A stretch of 64,000 bases of DNA from NCBI RefSeq assembly GCF_000376245.1, contig NZ_AQXM01000061.1:58857-122856 (forward strand), written 5' to 3'. Below are positions 24,641-32,892 of this stretch, one piece after another. The notes beneath the pieces are model-generated. The model was not told the origin of the DNA. It worked only from the letters and a program-made list of their open reading frames with translations, and did no database searches. The DNA is from Acaricomes phytoseiuli DSM 14247. Its GTDB lineage: Bacteria; Actinomycetota; Actinomycetes; Actinomycetales; Micrococcaceae. Position 1 is the stretch's first letter, and every line of letters starts with the position of its first letter. Both the position numbers and the translations under genes were made by a program.

Positions 24641-26338
24641 ATGTCACACGTCGCCAGCACCGCAACCAAGCCAGCCGCCCACGAGGCTCCACCCGTCTAC
24701 ACACGCCGTCAGATCATGACCGTTCTGGTAGGCCTGATGCTCGGCATGTTCCTCGGCGCCCTCGATCAGACCATCGTGTCCTCCTCGATCTACACGATCG
24801 CCAATGATCTCAACGGCCTCTCCCTGCAGGCCTGGGCTACCACCGCTTATCTCATCGCCTCGACAGTCACCACCCCGCTCTACGGAAAACTCTCCGACAT
24901 CTTCGGCCGCCGCCCGCTATACCTCATCGCGATCGTGCTCTTCTTGCTCGGATCGGTTTACTCCGGCTTCGTCCACTCCATGACCGAATTGGCCATAGCC
25001 CGCGGCCTCCAGGGGCTCGGCGCCGGCGGCCTGATGTCATTGGGGCTGGCCATCATCGGCGATATGGTGCCGCTCCGGGATCGCGGCAAGTACCAGGGGT
25101 ACTTCATGTCGATCTTCGGCATCTCATCGGTCATCGGCCCGGTGGTCGGCGGCTTCTTCGCCGGCTCGGAACAGATCCTGGGCCTTGAAGGCTGGCGCTG
25201 GGTCTTCCTGATCAATGTGCCCATCGCGATAGCCGCATTCGCCGTAGTCTGGAGGTACCTCCACCTGCCCCGTAAGAACGTCAAGCAGCGGGTCGACTAC
25301 TGGGGAGCGGCAGCTATCACCCTGGCCCTGGTGCCATTGCTCGTCGTCGCCGAACAAGGCAGGGAATGGGGTTGGACTTCGACCAATTCGCTGCTTTTCT
25401 TCGGCTTGGGGTTCATCGGCCTGGCGGCCTTCGTGCTCGTCGAGCGCGCCGCCGGGGACTCCGCGCTGATCCCGCTGCGCTTCTTCAGGATTCCCACCTT
25501 CGGCATCTCCGCACTACTGAACTTCATCATCGGCATCGGCATGTTCGGCGCTATCGCGATGCTGCCGATGTACCTGCAGATCGTCAGGGGCCTCACGCCG
25601 ACCGAGGCGGGTCTGATGATGATCACCTTCACCATAGGCATCCTGATCGGTTCGGTCACGAGCGGGCAGACCCTCTCACGGACCGGGATCTACCGGATCT
25701 TCCCGATCATGGGCACTTTCCTGCTCTCCGTCTCCGCGCTGAGCATGGGGCTGCTGCTCGGAGCGGATACCTCGCTGCTCGTGCCCGGTGGGATCGCCAT
25801 CGTCTTCGGCCTTGGCCTGGGCTTCTGCATGCAGCCGCTGACTCTTTCCATGCAATTGGCGGTTCCACCCAAGGACATGGGGGTAGCGACCTCCACTGCG
25901 ACCTTCTTCCGCTCCATGGGCGGCACCGTGGGCACCGCCGTTTTCCTCTCGGTGCTTTTCATCGCCGCGCAGGATAAGGTAGCGAGCCTGATGGGCGATG
26001 CCCTCCGGGATCCGGCTTATACGGCTCTGCTGCGGAGCCCGGCGACGCTCGCCGATCCGGATAACAAGAAGTTCCTGGATTTCATGGCCAATGCCGGCGA
26101 AGGCGGTGCGCTCAGCCTCGATGACACCTCCTGGCTGCGTTCTGCGAATCCAGAACTTACGAAACCGATTCGGGAGGGGTTCGCGCAGTCCATCGACCTG
26201 GTCATGCTCTGCGCTTCGGGGCTCGTCACAGTCGCCTTCCTGGTGACCTTCTTCTTGCCGAAGAAACGGCTTACCGACTATCGGCAGGCTCAGCCCGAAG
26301 CGGCCGACCAGAGCGAAAGCATAACGAGCCGGGCCTGA
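24641..26338 (+). CDS. DHA2-type (EmrB/QacA) multidrug efflux MFS transporter, 14 helices
   Basis: The 565-residue protein is a DHA2-family H+ antiporter. The signature LGMFLGALDQTIVSSSIYTIANDL (motif D1) and LIASTVTTPLYGKLSDIFGRRPLYLIAI (motif A) are clear, and GKYQGYFMSIFGISSVIGPVVGGFF is motif C. About 14 hydrophobic helices fit the length. Start ATG 24641 has GGGAAG upstream; the frame also opens 21 bases earlier at 24620. The inverted repeat at 24551-24573 suggests substrate-responsive repression. Drug specificity is not predictable. Confidence 0.9.
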   Translation: MSHVASTATKPAAHEAPPVYTRRQIMTVLVGLMLGMFLGALDQTIVSSSIYTIANDLNGLSLQAWATTAYLIASTVTTPLYGKLSDIFGRRPLYLIAIVLFLLGSVYSGFVHSMTELAIARGLQGLGAGGLMSLGLAIIGDMVPLRDRGKYQGYFMSIFGISSVIGPVVGGFFAGSEQILGLEGWRWVFLINVPIAIAAFAVVWRYLHLPRKNVKQRVDYWGAAAITLALVPLLVVAEQGREWGWTSTNSLLFFGLGFIGLAAFVLVERAAGDSALIPLRFFRIPTFGISALLNFIIGIGMFGAIAMLPMYLQIVRGLTPTEAGLMMITFTIGILIGSVTSGQTLSRTGIYRIFPIMGTFLLSVSALSMGLLLGADTSLLVPGGIAIVFGLGLGFCMQPLTLSMQLAVPPKDMGVATSTATFFRSMGGTVGTAVFLSVLFIAAQDKVASLMGDALRDPAYTALLRSPATLADPDNKKFLDFMANAGEGGALSLDDTSWLRSANPELTKPIREGFAQSIDLVMLCASGLVTVAFLVTFFLPKKRLTDYRQAQPEAADQSESITSRA

Positions 26339-26386
26339 GGTCCGCCCTCTTACGTCAGGTCACGTTAGGGGCTTCGGGGCTCTTCT

Positions 26387-26857
26387 TCAGGAGGCTTCGC
26401 GAGTTTCCTCGGCGACTTGGTAATGGATGGTCTTTTCCGTGATCTTGTGATCCAAGGTGCGCTCGATCGCCGGAATGACGATGACCTCCATGGCCCGGGA
26501 GACATGTGAAAGTGACGCCGCAGGTTTCATATCCATCCTGGACTCAAGGATCAGCAGCCCCTCCGATGCTTCGATGTTCACCGTGGCATCTTGAACGCCT
26601 TCGATCTGGCTCGCCAGTTCCTGCGAAGTGAAACTCGCCTGTACCAGGATGTTCTTATGTGGCAGCGGCGGGGTCAGAATATCCTCAGCCTCTTTGATGG
26701 CATCCTCCGGGTTCGCCTCTTCGAGAACAGCTTCGGGCTGAGGATCCGCAAGGGGAATGGCTGATGCGACCTCAGCTCCTGGGCCATCGATCGTCACTCC
26801 GGCCCTGCTTGGCTCATCTACGGATGAGTTCGGTGGCGCTGGTACTTGGATGCTCAA
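26387..26857 (-). CDS. Conserved-looking hypothetical protein, function unknown
   Basis: This 156-residue protein starts at TTG 26857. Residues 1-60 are acidic and proline-rich (VPAPPNSSVDEPSRAG, PQPEAVLEEANPEDAIKEAEDIL). The C-terminal 90 residues look folded, with alternating hydrophobic strands (NILVQASFTSQELASQIEGV, LILESRMD, VIPAIERTLDHKITEKTIHYQV). I do not recognise a family. There is no signal peptide or membrane segment. It is convergent with the transporter gene and divergent from the MarR gene, sharing its A/T-rich, CTAG-rich promoter region. Confidence 0.55.
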   Translation of the reverse strand: MSIQVPAPPNSSVDEPSRAGVTIDGPGAEVASAIPLADPQPEAVLEEANPEDAIKEAEDILTPPLPHKNILVQASFTSQELASQIEGVQDATVNIEASEGLLILESRMDMKPAASLSHVSRAMEVIVIPAIERTLDHKITEKTIHYQVAEETREAS

Positions 26858-27033
26858 TAATCTGCCTAAGCCTCGTCAACTAGTAATAAGAAAAAATCTA
26901 ATAACTAAATAGCTAGACTATCTAGCCACTAGTTTTACAACTCACTAGTTCTACTAGGTAATATAGGCACTGTTGATTCTTGTCGAGAACCATGTCGAGA
27001 ACCATGTCGAGAACATTGAGGACACTAGGCGCA
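26858..27033. promoter_or_regulatory. Divergent promoter region with CTAG repeats before the MarR gene
   Basis: This A/T-rich stretch has two near-identical blocks, CACTAGTTTTAC and CACTAGTTCTAC, 17 bases apart, and a TAGCTAGACTATCTAG inverted motif. Such sites suit an autoregulated MarR protein. A 12-nt tandem repeat follows at 26980-27015. Confidence 0.45.
26980..27015 (+). repeat. Three tandem 12-nt repeats over the MarR start region
   Basis: TTGTCGAGAACC, ATGTCGAGAACC and ATGTCGAGAACA run in tandem. Each copy begins with a potential start codon in the MarR frame. The unit is a multiple of three, so gain or loss of a copy would not shift the frame. Confidence 0.85.
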
Positions 27034-27585
27034 ATGACTATCACCAACAGCCCGGCAGTAACCACTAAAAGCAGTGGTTACTGGTACGAGCACGCCTATC
27101 GGCCCACAGCAGTTGATGTACTCAATCTCTTGCGCCACTACCGCGAGGAAGAGAAAACGATGCGGGCGCATATCCGTTCATCGATGGCCATGGGCGAAAC
27201 GGACCTGATCGCCCTGCGCTACGTCATGAAGTGCTACAAGGAGAATCTGCCCGTCCTGCAGAGGGACCTCGCCCAGCTCCTGCGCATCAGCAGCGCGTCG
27301 ACCACAATCCTGGTCGACCGGCTGGAGCGCAGCGGGCACGTCCGCAGGGTGAAGCACCCTCAGGATCGCCGCGCGACGCTCATCGAGCCGACCGTAGAAA
27401 GCGATGAAGAAGTTCGCAGCACACTCGACGAGATGCATCAGAGGATGATCGCCGTGACCGATGGCCTGAGCGAGGCCGAGCTGGAAACCGTCGCCACCTT
27501 CCTCAACGACCTCATCAATGCCATCCGCACACCGAGCGAGCACCCCAGCGAAAAGCAGGAAACCGCGGCTCAAAGTCGGGGGTGA
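27034..27585 (+). CDS. MarR-family transcriptional regulator
   Basis: This 183-residue protein has the winged-helix MarR domain: LPVLQRDLAQLLRISSASTTILVDRLERSGHVRRVKHPQDRRATLIEPT, the usual recognition helix and DxR wing. Its ligand is unknown. The ATG at 27034 is chosen because GAGGA lies 11 bases upstream; upstream codons at 26980, 26992 and 27004 fall within the 12-nt repeats, giving N-termini up to 18 residues longer. The gene overlaps the convergent PucR gene end by 16 bases (27570-27585). The nearby drug-type transporter could be its target. Confidence 0.85.
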   Translation: MTITNSPAVTTKSSGYWYEHAYRPTAVDVLNLLRHYREEEKTMRAHIRSSMAMGETDLIALRYVMKCYKENLPVLQRDLAQLLRISSASTTILVDRLERSGHVRRVKHPQDRRATLIEPTVESDEEVRSTLDEMHQRMIAVTDGLSEAELETVATFLNDLINAIRTPSEHPSEKQETAAQSRG

Positions 27586-28823
27586 CGAGCCCAGCGCTCA
27601 GCCTTGAGCGCGGTATGCAACTCCAGGCGAGTACGGCCGCGCAAGGGGTCAGAACCGAGGATCGACCGCACCCGGGAGAGCCGGTTGTACACCGAACTTC
27701 TGTGCAGATGAAGCTGTTCGGCCACGTGCTGCACTGAGCCATTGTTATCGTAAAGCAGCTCCAGAACGGGCAGCAGTTCCCGGTTGCGGTCCTGCTCGAC
27801 CAGCCGGCGGTAATTGGTTGAATATCGACGCGGAGCTGGCTGAGCCGCGAACAGCTGATACACCCCAGCCGTCGCGGCTTCCACAAACTCCCCCAATCCG
27901 GGGTCTACAGCAGCCGCCTGCGCCGAGACCTTCGCCTCCCGGTACGCCTCCGGAAGAGCAGCCATCCCAGCAAAAGCCTCGCTGCCCCCCAGAACCACCC
28001 GGCCTGCGGATCGCCCCAGGCGCTTACTCAGTTCCCGCTGATACCGGACCATCGCTGAGGCATAATGCACCTGCCCCGGCTGCGCCTGGGCGAGCAGTAC
28101 CGCATGGGTATCCGTTCCCGAGCTAAAGAGGATCGCGTCCAGCCCCACCGTAGCCTGCAACGCTGCGGTGCGATGGGTGAGCGCTGCGGCCAGCGGGTCT
28201 TCCGGTTCGGTCAGCGCCGGCCCGGCCTCCTTTGCTGCCACAGCGTTATTGAGCTCCAGGAGGCAGATGAGCTGCCAGGGCCCGCGATTATGCACTTCAC
28301 GCCAGCCCGCGACACTAGCGAGTAGGGCAGGGTCGCCCTGGCAGGCGGCGAGAAAATCCCGCTCCCGCCGTTGTCTAACCTCCGAGCTGGCTGTATTCGA
28401 GTCCAGGAGTAAGCCGGCAAGGAGTTCCAGCTGATCACCAACCTGCGGCAGCTGCCCCAGGATACTGGTGGCGCTTTCTTCCCCTTCGCGCTGCTGCACC
28501 CAGAGATAGCCGACCCGAAATCCTCGTACCATCAGCGGCACGCAGACCCGGCCCCGCATGCCTAGCTGATCATTCGCGGGAATCACCACGGGCCGCACCG
28601 CTTCAGCTACGCCGTGCGAAAGCTGCCACTGGCTGACATCCCAGGGAACCTGCTTACTCAACAGAAACTTCACCCGCACCTGATCGGCTTCATCTTGATT
28701 GGAGCTGTAGGCGAGCAGCACCCCGTCAAGGTCTTCCAGGGACAGGCCCCGGCCGAGCCGCAGCGCAATGGTCTCCACGACGGATTCGATATCCCGGTTC
28801 TGCATATCGACAGAATACGACAT
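27570..28823 (-). CDS. PucR-family transcriptional regulator (AdeR-like)
   Basis: The 417-residue protein has the PucR layout: an N-terminal ligand-sensing part, a middle GGDEF-like region and a C-terminal helix-turn-helix (LELLYDNNGSVQHVAEQLHLHRSSVYNRLSRVRSIL). It is divergent from the alanine dehydrogenase gene with a palindrome in the shared region. In Bacillus the PucR-type AdeR activates alanine dehydrogenase, so alanine-responsive control of ald is likely by analogy. Confidence 0.85.
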   Translation of the reverse strand: MSYSVDMQNRDIESVVETIALRLGRGLSLEDLDGVLLAYSSNQDEADQVRVKFLLSKQVPWDVSQWQLSHGVAEAVRPVVIPANDQLGMRGRVCVPLMVRGFRVGYLWVQQREGEESATSILGQLPQVGDQLELLAGLLLDSNTASSEVRQRRERDFLAACQGDPALLASVAGWREVHNRGPWQLICLLELNNAVAAKEAGPALTEPEDPLAAALTHRTAALQATVGLDAILFSSGTDTHAVLLAQAQPGQVHYASAMVRYQRELSKRLGRSAGRVVLGGSEAFAGMAALPEAYREAKVSAQAAAVDPGLGEFVEAATAGVYQLFAAQPAPRRYSTNYRRLVEQDRNRELLPVLELLYDNNGSVQHVAEQLHLHRSSVYNRLSRVRSILGSDPLRGRTRLELHTALKAERWARHPRL

Positions 28824-28836
28824 TCGATGCTTTCAG

Positions 28837-28854
28837 ATTCGACATATATCGAAT
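28837..28854. promoter_or_regulatory. Inverted repeat in the pucR-ald intergenic region
   Basis: ATTCGA and TCGAAT are perfect 6-base arms separated by CATATA, 14 bases upstream of the PucR start codon. A further ATTCGA occurs at 28822-28827. The site is a good candidate for the PucR-type regulator that controls both divergent genes. Confidence 0.45.
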
Positions 28855-29086
28855 ACTTTTCGATTTATTCCCTGTATTTCCGGTATTTTTGCCAATCACG
28901 AGCACCGACACAACGTTCACTAGCTCACATTCGCGACTATCCTGGAGATTCAAGAGAAAGCAGGGGAACCGAACTGGAGTCACAGCCTTGCGCAGTGGTG
29001 CGCGATGCCTGAACTGTCCTGAACCGCCCTCTTCTCTGTTTCGTATTCAGCCGCTAAACGCGCATCAGCACCAGGGAAGAGGCACG

Positions 29087-30199
29087 ATGATCATCGGGAT
29101 CCCGAAAGAGATCAAGAACAACGAATTCCGGGTAGCCATCACTGCCTCAGGAGTGCACGAATTCACTAGCCACGGGCACACCGTGCTGATCGAGCGCGGC
29201 GCGGGAATCAGCTCCTCCATTAGCGACGAAGAGTACGCCGTCGCGGGGGCCGAGCTGATCGATTCCGCGGATGAACTCTGGGCCCGCTCCGATATGGTGA
29301 TGAAGGTTAAAGAGCCGATCGCCGATGAATACCACCGCTTCCGCCCGGGACTCATCCTCTTCACCTACCTGCACCTGGCCGCCGAACCCGAGCTGACCGC
29401 AGAGCTGGTTCGTTCCGGTGTGACCGCGATCGCCTATGAGACCGTCCAAGAAGGCAGGGCCCTGCCGCTTCTGGCGCCGATGTCCGAGGTTGCCGGCAGG
29501 CTATCGGTACAGGTCGGGGCCCAGTCTCTGACCGCGCCGGCGGGAGGGAAAGGGGTGCTCCTGGGCGGCGTACCTGGAGTGCGGCCCGCTAAAGTAGTGG
29601 TCTTGGGCGCGGGAGTCGCCGGCACCAATGCGGCAACCATGGCCCTTGGCCTGGGAGCGGAAGTCTCCATTCTGGATATCAATATCAACCGGCTGCGCGA
29701 ACTGGATGCGATCCATCAGGGCCGGCTCAAAACTATCGCATCCAATGCATTGGAAATCGAGAAATCTCTTCTGGAGGCAGATCTGGTAATCGGCTCGGTG
29801 CTGATCCCCGGCGCCAAAGCACCTAAATTGGTGAAGAACTCACTGGTCGCACGTATGAAGCCGGGATCCGTGTTGGTGGATATTGCCGTGGATCAGGGCG
29901 GTTGCTTTGAGGACAGTCGGCCCACAACTCACGAGGAGCCGACCTTCAGGGTGCATAACTCGCTTTTCTACTGCGTTGCCAATATGCCCGGGGCGGTTCC
30001 TAATACCTCGACATATGCGCTAACGAATGTAACATTACGTTATGCGTCAGAGCTTGCTAACAAAGGCGCCAAGGATGCTTTGATGGCAAATCCTGCCCTG
30101 GCCAGCGGACTTAACGTTGCTGGCGGGAAAATAGTGAATCCTTCAGTAGCTTTAGCACATGAGATGGAGCTCACACAAGATTGGTTCGCCCTGATCTGA
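29087..30199 (+). CDS. ald: Alanine dehydrogenase
   Basis: Ald interconverts L-alanine and pyruvate with NAD+ in the cytoplasm. The 370-residue protein starts MIIGIPKEIKNNEFRVAITA, and has the substrate-binding VMKVKEP (active-site Lys) and HLA region. The NAD-binding GXGXXG motif is VVVLGAGVAGTNAATMALGLGA. The ending NPSVALAHEMELTQDW is also typical. The frame opens 66 codons earlier, but ATG 29087 with GGGAAGAGG upstream is the family start. It is divergent from the PucR regulator and is followed by a tandem repeat and a long hairpin. Confidence 0.95.
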   Translation: MIIGIPKEIKNNEFRVAITASGVHEFTSHGHTVLIERGAGISSSISDEEYAVAGAELIDSADELWARSDMVMKVKEPIADEYHRFRPGLILFTYLHLAAEPELTAELVRSGVTAIAYETVQEGRALPLLAPMSEVAGRLSVQVGAQSLTAPAGGKGVLLGGVPGVRPAKVVVLGAGVAGTNAATMALGLGAEVSILDININRLRELDAIHQGRLKTIASNALEIEKSLLEADLVIGSVLIPGAKAPKLVKNSLVARMKPGSVLVDIAVDQGGCFEDSRPTTHEEPTFRVHNSLFYCVANMPGAVPNTSTYALTNVTLRYASELANKGAKDALMANPALASGLNVAGGKIVNPSVALAHEMELTQDWFALI

Positions 30200-30204
30200 T
30201 TCGC

Positions 30205-30264
30205 ATTGGGATCAATATCCTCTAAACTAGTAATATTGGGATCAATATCCTCTAAACTAGTAAT
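30205..30264 (+). repeat. Perfect tandem 30-bp duplication after ald
   Basis: The 30-base unit beginning ATTGGGATCAATATCC and ending CTAGTAAT occurs twice back to back at 30205-30234 and 30235-30264 with no mismatch. It starts 5 bases after the ald stop. Confidence 0.95.
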
Positions 30265-30287
30265 TAATAAGGTAGCCAAACTAAACA

Positions 30288-30359
30288 GCCGCCTCGCTGA
30301 TCGGGGTCCGGTGTGCCTACCCCCCCCAAGGCACACCGGACCTCGATCAGCGAGGCGGC
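30288..30359. terminator. Long hairpin with C8 loop after ald
   Basis: Arms 30288-30318 and 30329-30359 pair over 31 bases with a single G-T pair; the 10-base loop contains eight C (30320-30327). It lies between ald and the FMN reductase gene on the same strand and should terminate ald. Confidence 0.8.
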
Positions 30360-30469
30360 CGTTCACGTTTCTATAGCCACCTTTCTCGATTATGAGCCCG
30401 CCGGTCTGATCGCTGAACCCAGCGATACCTCCGATCGGGCTCTTGGTGTTTTTACTCAAGGAGTGTTTT

Positions 30470-31015
30470 ATGTCTGATCGCACCGTCCTGGCTCTTGTCG
30501 GCAGCTTGCGCGAAGCTTCCACCAACCGGAAACTCGCCGAGGCCGCGCAGCAGCTGGCACCGGAGGGCAGCCGCGTAGAAATCTTCGAAGGGTTGGGGGA
30601 ACTGCCGTTCTACAACGAGGACATCGATCAGCCGGGAAGCGCTCCGGAGGTCGCCGGTAAACTCCGTGAAGCTGTGGCCGCAGCAGATGCCGTCATCTTC
30701 TTCACCCCAGAGTACAACGGCACCATCACCGCGGTTCTAAAGAACGCGATCGACTGGCTGTCCCGGCCTTATGCCGATGGTGCAGTCAAGAATAAGCCGG
30801 TAGCAGTGATCGGCACCTCGCTGGGTCAGTACGGCGGAGTCTGGGCGCACGATGAGGCCCGGAAGGCTCTGCAGATCGCCGGCGGAACCGTGGTGGAAGA
30901 CGTGAAGCTCTCCATCCCCAGCTCGCTCAGCCGATTCGCCGAAGCGCATCCGCGCGAGGATGCCGAGGTCACAGAAAAGCTCACCGAGGCACTGAACAAG
31001 CTGCTCAGCGCCTGA
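30470..31015 (+). CDS. NAD(P)H-dependent FMN reductase
   Basis: This 181-residue flavodoxin-fold reductase supplies reduced flavin. The signature VGSLREASTNRKL is the FMN phosphate-binding loop, and FFTPEYNGTITAVLKNAIDWLSRP is the second flavin loop with the conserved GSxxG-like region SLGQYGGVWAHDEARKAL. The start ATG 30470 has an AAGGAG site 7 bases upstream; nine upstream codons are not needed. Its partner oxygenase or quinone substrate is unknown. It ends in a 24-bp perfect hairpin. Confidence 0.9.
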   Translation: MSDRTVLALVGSLREASTNRKLAEAAQQLAPEGSRVEIFEGLGELPFYNEDIDQPGSAPEVAGKLREAVAAADAVIFFTPEYNGTITAVLKNAIDWLSRPYADGAVKNKPVAVIGTSLGQYGGVWAHDEARKALQIAGGTVVEDVKLSIPSSLSRFAEAHPREDAEVTEKLTEALNKLLSA

Positions 31016-31025
31016 CTCCGGGCAA

Positions 31026-31075
31026 AAAGATACCCCTGGGCTTTTGATGGTCATCAAAAGCCCAGGGGTATCTTT
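31026..31075. terminator. Perfect 24-bp hairpin, bidirectional terminator
   Basis: Bases 31026-31049 and 31052-31075 are exactly complementary with a two-base loop, and the hairpin is flanked by A and T runs on both sides. It separates the FMN reductase gene from the convergent peptide-binding protein gene. Its core CTTTTGATG resembles the hairpins at 12035 and 43736. Confidence 0.9.
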
Positions 31076-31086
31076 ATTTGGTGTGA

Positions 31087-32796
31087 CTAGTTCTGCCAGC
31101 CCACCAGGGTCCAGTCGACATAGCCACTGTCCTGGAACAGAGAGGCACCGTAATTGGCAAGGCCGGTCCGTGCGAAGATGATCTGCGGGCCGTTGAAGAG
31201 CACGCCCATGGTGTAGTACTTCGCCATGTGATCCTTCTCCACCTCCATAGCGGCCTTGTTGCGCTCCGCGTCATCGGCGATTCCCTGCAGGTCAGCGATC
31301 CGCTGATCCAGCTCAGCATCCCCGGTCTTGACCGCGCCGGTCTGGGAGTCATAGTACTGCTTGACTGCGCTCGTAGCATCTGATCCAACCGTGTACCCGG
31401 AAATGGTCAGCTGGAAACTGCGCTGCCCGAGCACCTGGCCGAACTCGTTGTTACCGCGCTGGTCGATACTGACATCCATACCGGCGTCATTGAGCTGCTG
31501 CTGGAGGGTCTGAACCAAAGCGATTCCGGTCGGATCATCACCGAAGTTCGTGATCCGGAAGCTGATCGGCTGGCCGTCCTTGGTCATCTTCCCGTCGGAG
31601 CCCTCGGTGTAGCCGGCATCGGTCAGCACCTGCTTCGCCGCCGCTGGTCCGGACTCGGTGACCGGCCAGTTGTCCTGGTAGTACTGCGAGAACGGCATGA
31701 GCATCATGGAACCGGGAGTGGTCTCCTCCCAGTTGAGGCCCTGGTAGCGGATCGCAGCGATCGCTTGCCGATCCACCGCGGTCCAGATCGCTTCACGGAC
31801 ATCGACATCATCCATGGGCGCCTGCTGCGGGTTGATATTCAGCCCACCCGCGAAGAGCCTCTGCCCTCGGAGGATCTCGCTATTGGGGCTGCCCTGCAAC
31901 TGGTTGTACCGGTTGAGCGTACGCCCATCAACAGCATCGATTTCCTGGTTCCGGAAAGCCGCGATCGAGGCGCTGTCCTCCATCTGCCGGAAAACGAGCT
32001 GGTCCAGCACCGGCGCAGTACCCCACCAGTTCTCATTCGGGACGAAGGAGATGGTCCTGGCCGAGGAGTCGTAATTCTCCAGCTTGAACGGCCCCGCAGC
32101 CCACTCGGGCTTGGGGTCTCCCACCAGGCCGTTATTGAAGATCTCCGGGGTGTTGATATTCGGGTTGATGATCGTCCCGAAGATATCGGCGAGCGGATAG
32201 CTCGGCTGCTTCATCGTCACCGTGACATCCTTGGGCGTTGCGCCCTGCTCCACGGACTCGATATTGCCATAGAGGCCCGGGGTGACGATATTGATCGAGG
32301 GGTCCTCGCCATTGCGCATCTTCCAGGTATTGATGAAAGCATCGGCAGCGATCGGCGTGCCATCGTTCCAGACCGCCTGATCGTTGACCTTGATCGTGAT
32401 CACTTGCTTGCCGTCTTCAGTGCTGGAATCAAAGGACTGGCAGAAATCCTGATTCAGCACCGCGGTGCCATCGGGCTGATACGTCCAGCAGCCCTGCGTC
32501 GCCGCGGTGTTGTAAACCCCAAGCATCAGAACATTGGCACTGCTATTACCGTTCTGGCTATTGCGGTTGAAATCCGGGCCGATATTCAGCACCGGTAGAG
32601 TGACCCTGCCGCCGTCCTGCAAGTTCTCCCGCGGCTGGGTGTTCATACTCACCAATGAGCTGATATCCGCCCCAGCACTCTGCGCCGCTCCCGCATCCGG
32701 GCCGCCCTGGCCCTGGCCGCCGCCCGAACCACACGCGGTGAGGAACAACGCCGAGCCCATCATCGCGGCCCCGGCAACTTTCCATGACATTTTCAT
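31087..32796 (-). CDS. Peptide/solute-binding lipoprotein of the oligopeptide ABC importer
   Basis: This 569-residue lipoprotein captures peptide or a related solute outside the cell. The signal MKMSWKVAGAAMMGSALFLTACGSG has lipobox LTAC (Cys22). A Gly/Gln-rich linker leads into a family-5 binding domain (FVPNENWWGTAPVLDQLVFRQMEDSASIAAFRNQEIDAV). It follows the ATPase gene at the 3' end of the operon, after a 96-base spacer with purine-rich repeats, so it could have its own ribosome loading. Substrate specificity is not determined. Confidence 0.9.
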   Translation of the reverse strand: MKMSWKVAGAAMMGSALFLTACGSGGGQGQGGPDAGAAQSAGADISSLVSMNTQPRENLQDGGRVTLPVLNIGPDFNRNSQNGNSSANVLMLGVYNTAATQGCWTYQPDGTAVLNQDFCQSFDSSTEDGKQVITIKVNDQAVWNDGTPIAADAFINTWKMRNGEDPSINIVTPGLYGNIESVEQGATPKDVTVTMKQPSYPLADIFGTIINPNINTPEIFNNGLVGDPKPEWAAGPFKLENYDSSARTISFVPNENWWGTAPVLDQLVFRQMEDSASIAAFRNQEIDAVDGRTLNRYNQLQGSPNSEILRGQRLFAGGLNINPQQAPMDDVDVREAIWTAVDRQAIAAIRYQGLNWEETTPGSMMLMPFSQYYQDNWPVTESGPAAAKQVLTDAGYTEGSDGKMTKDGQPISFRITNFGDDPTGIALVQTLQQQLNDAGMDVSIDQRGNNEFGQVLGQRSFQLTISGYTVGSDATSAVKQYYDSQTGAVKTGDAELDQRIADLQGIADDAERNKAAMEVEKDHMAKYYTMGVLFNGPQIIFARTGLANYGASLFQDSGYVDWTLVGWQN

Positions 32797-32810
32797 CCCT
32801 GTACCTGCCT

Positions 32811-32862
32811 TCCTTTCTAGTCTTCTCTAGGTCTTCTCTGGTCTTTCTAGATCTCTTCTAGT
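32811..32862 (-). repeat. Five imperfect 10-nt repeats before the binding-protein gene
   Basis: On the minus strand the spacer reads CTAGAAGAGAT, CTAGAAAGAC, CAGAGAAGAC, CTAGAGAAGA, CTAGAAAGGA in tandem, a purine-rich run. It ends with AGGAAGGCAGG just before the start, providing the ribosome site. Confidence 0.65.
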
Positions 32863-32892
32863 ACTTACTGTCTTGCTTGCTTTCCCGCCGGA

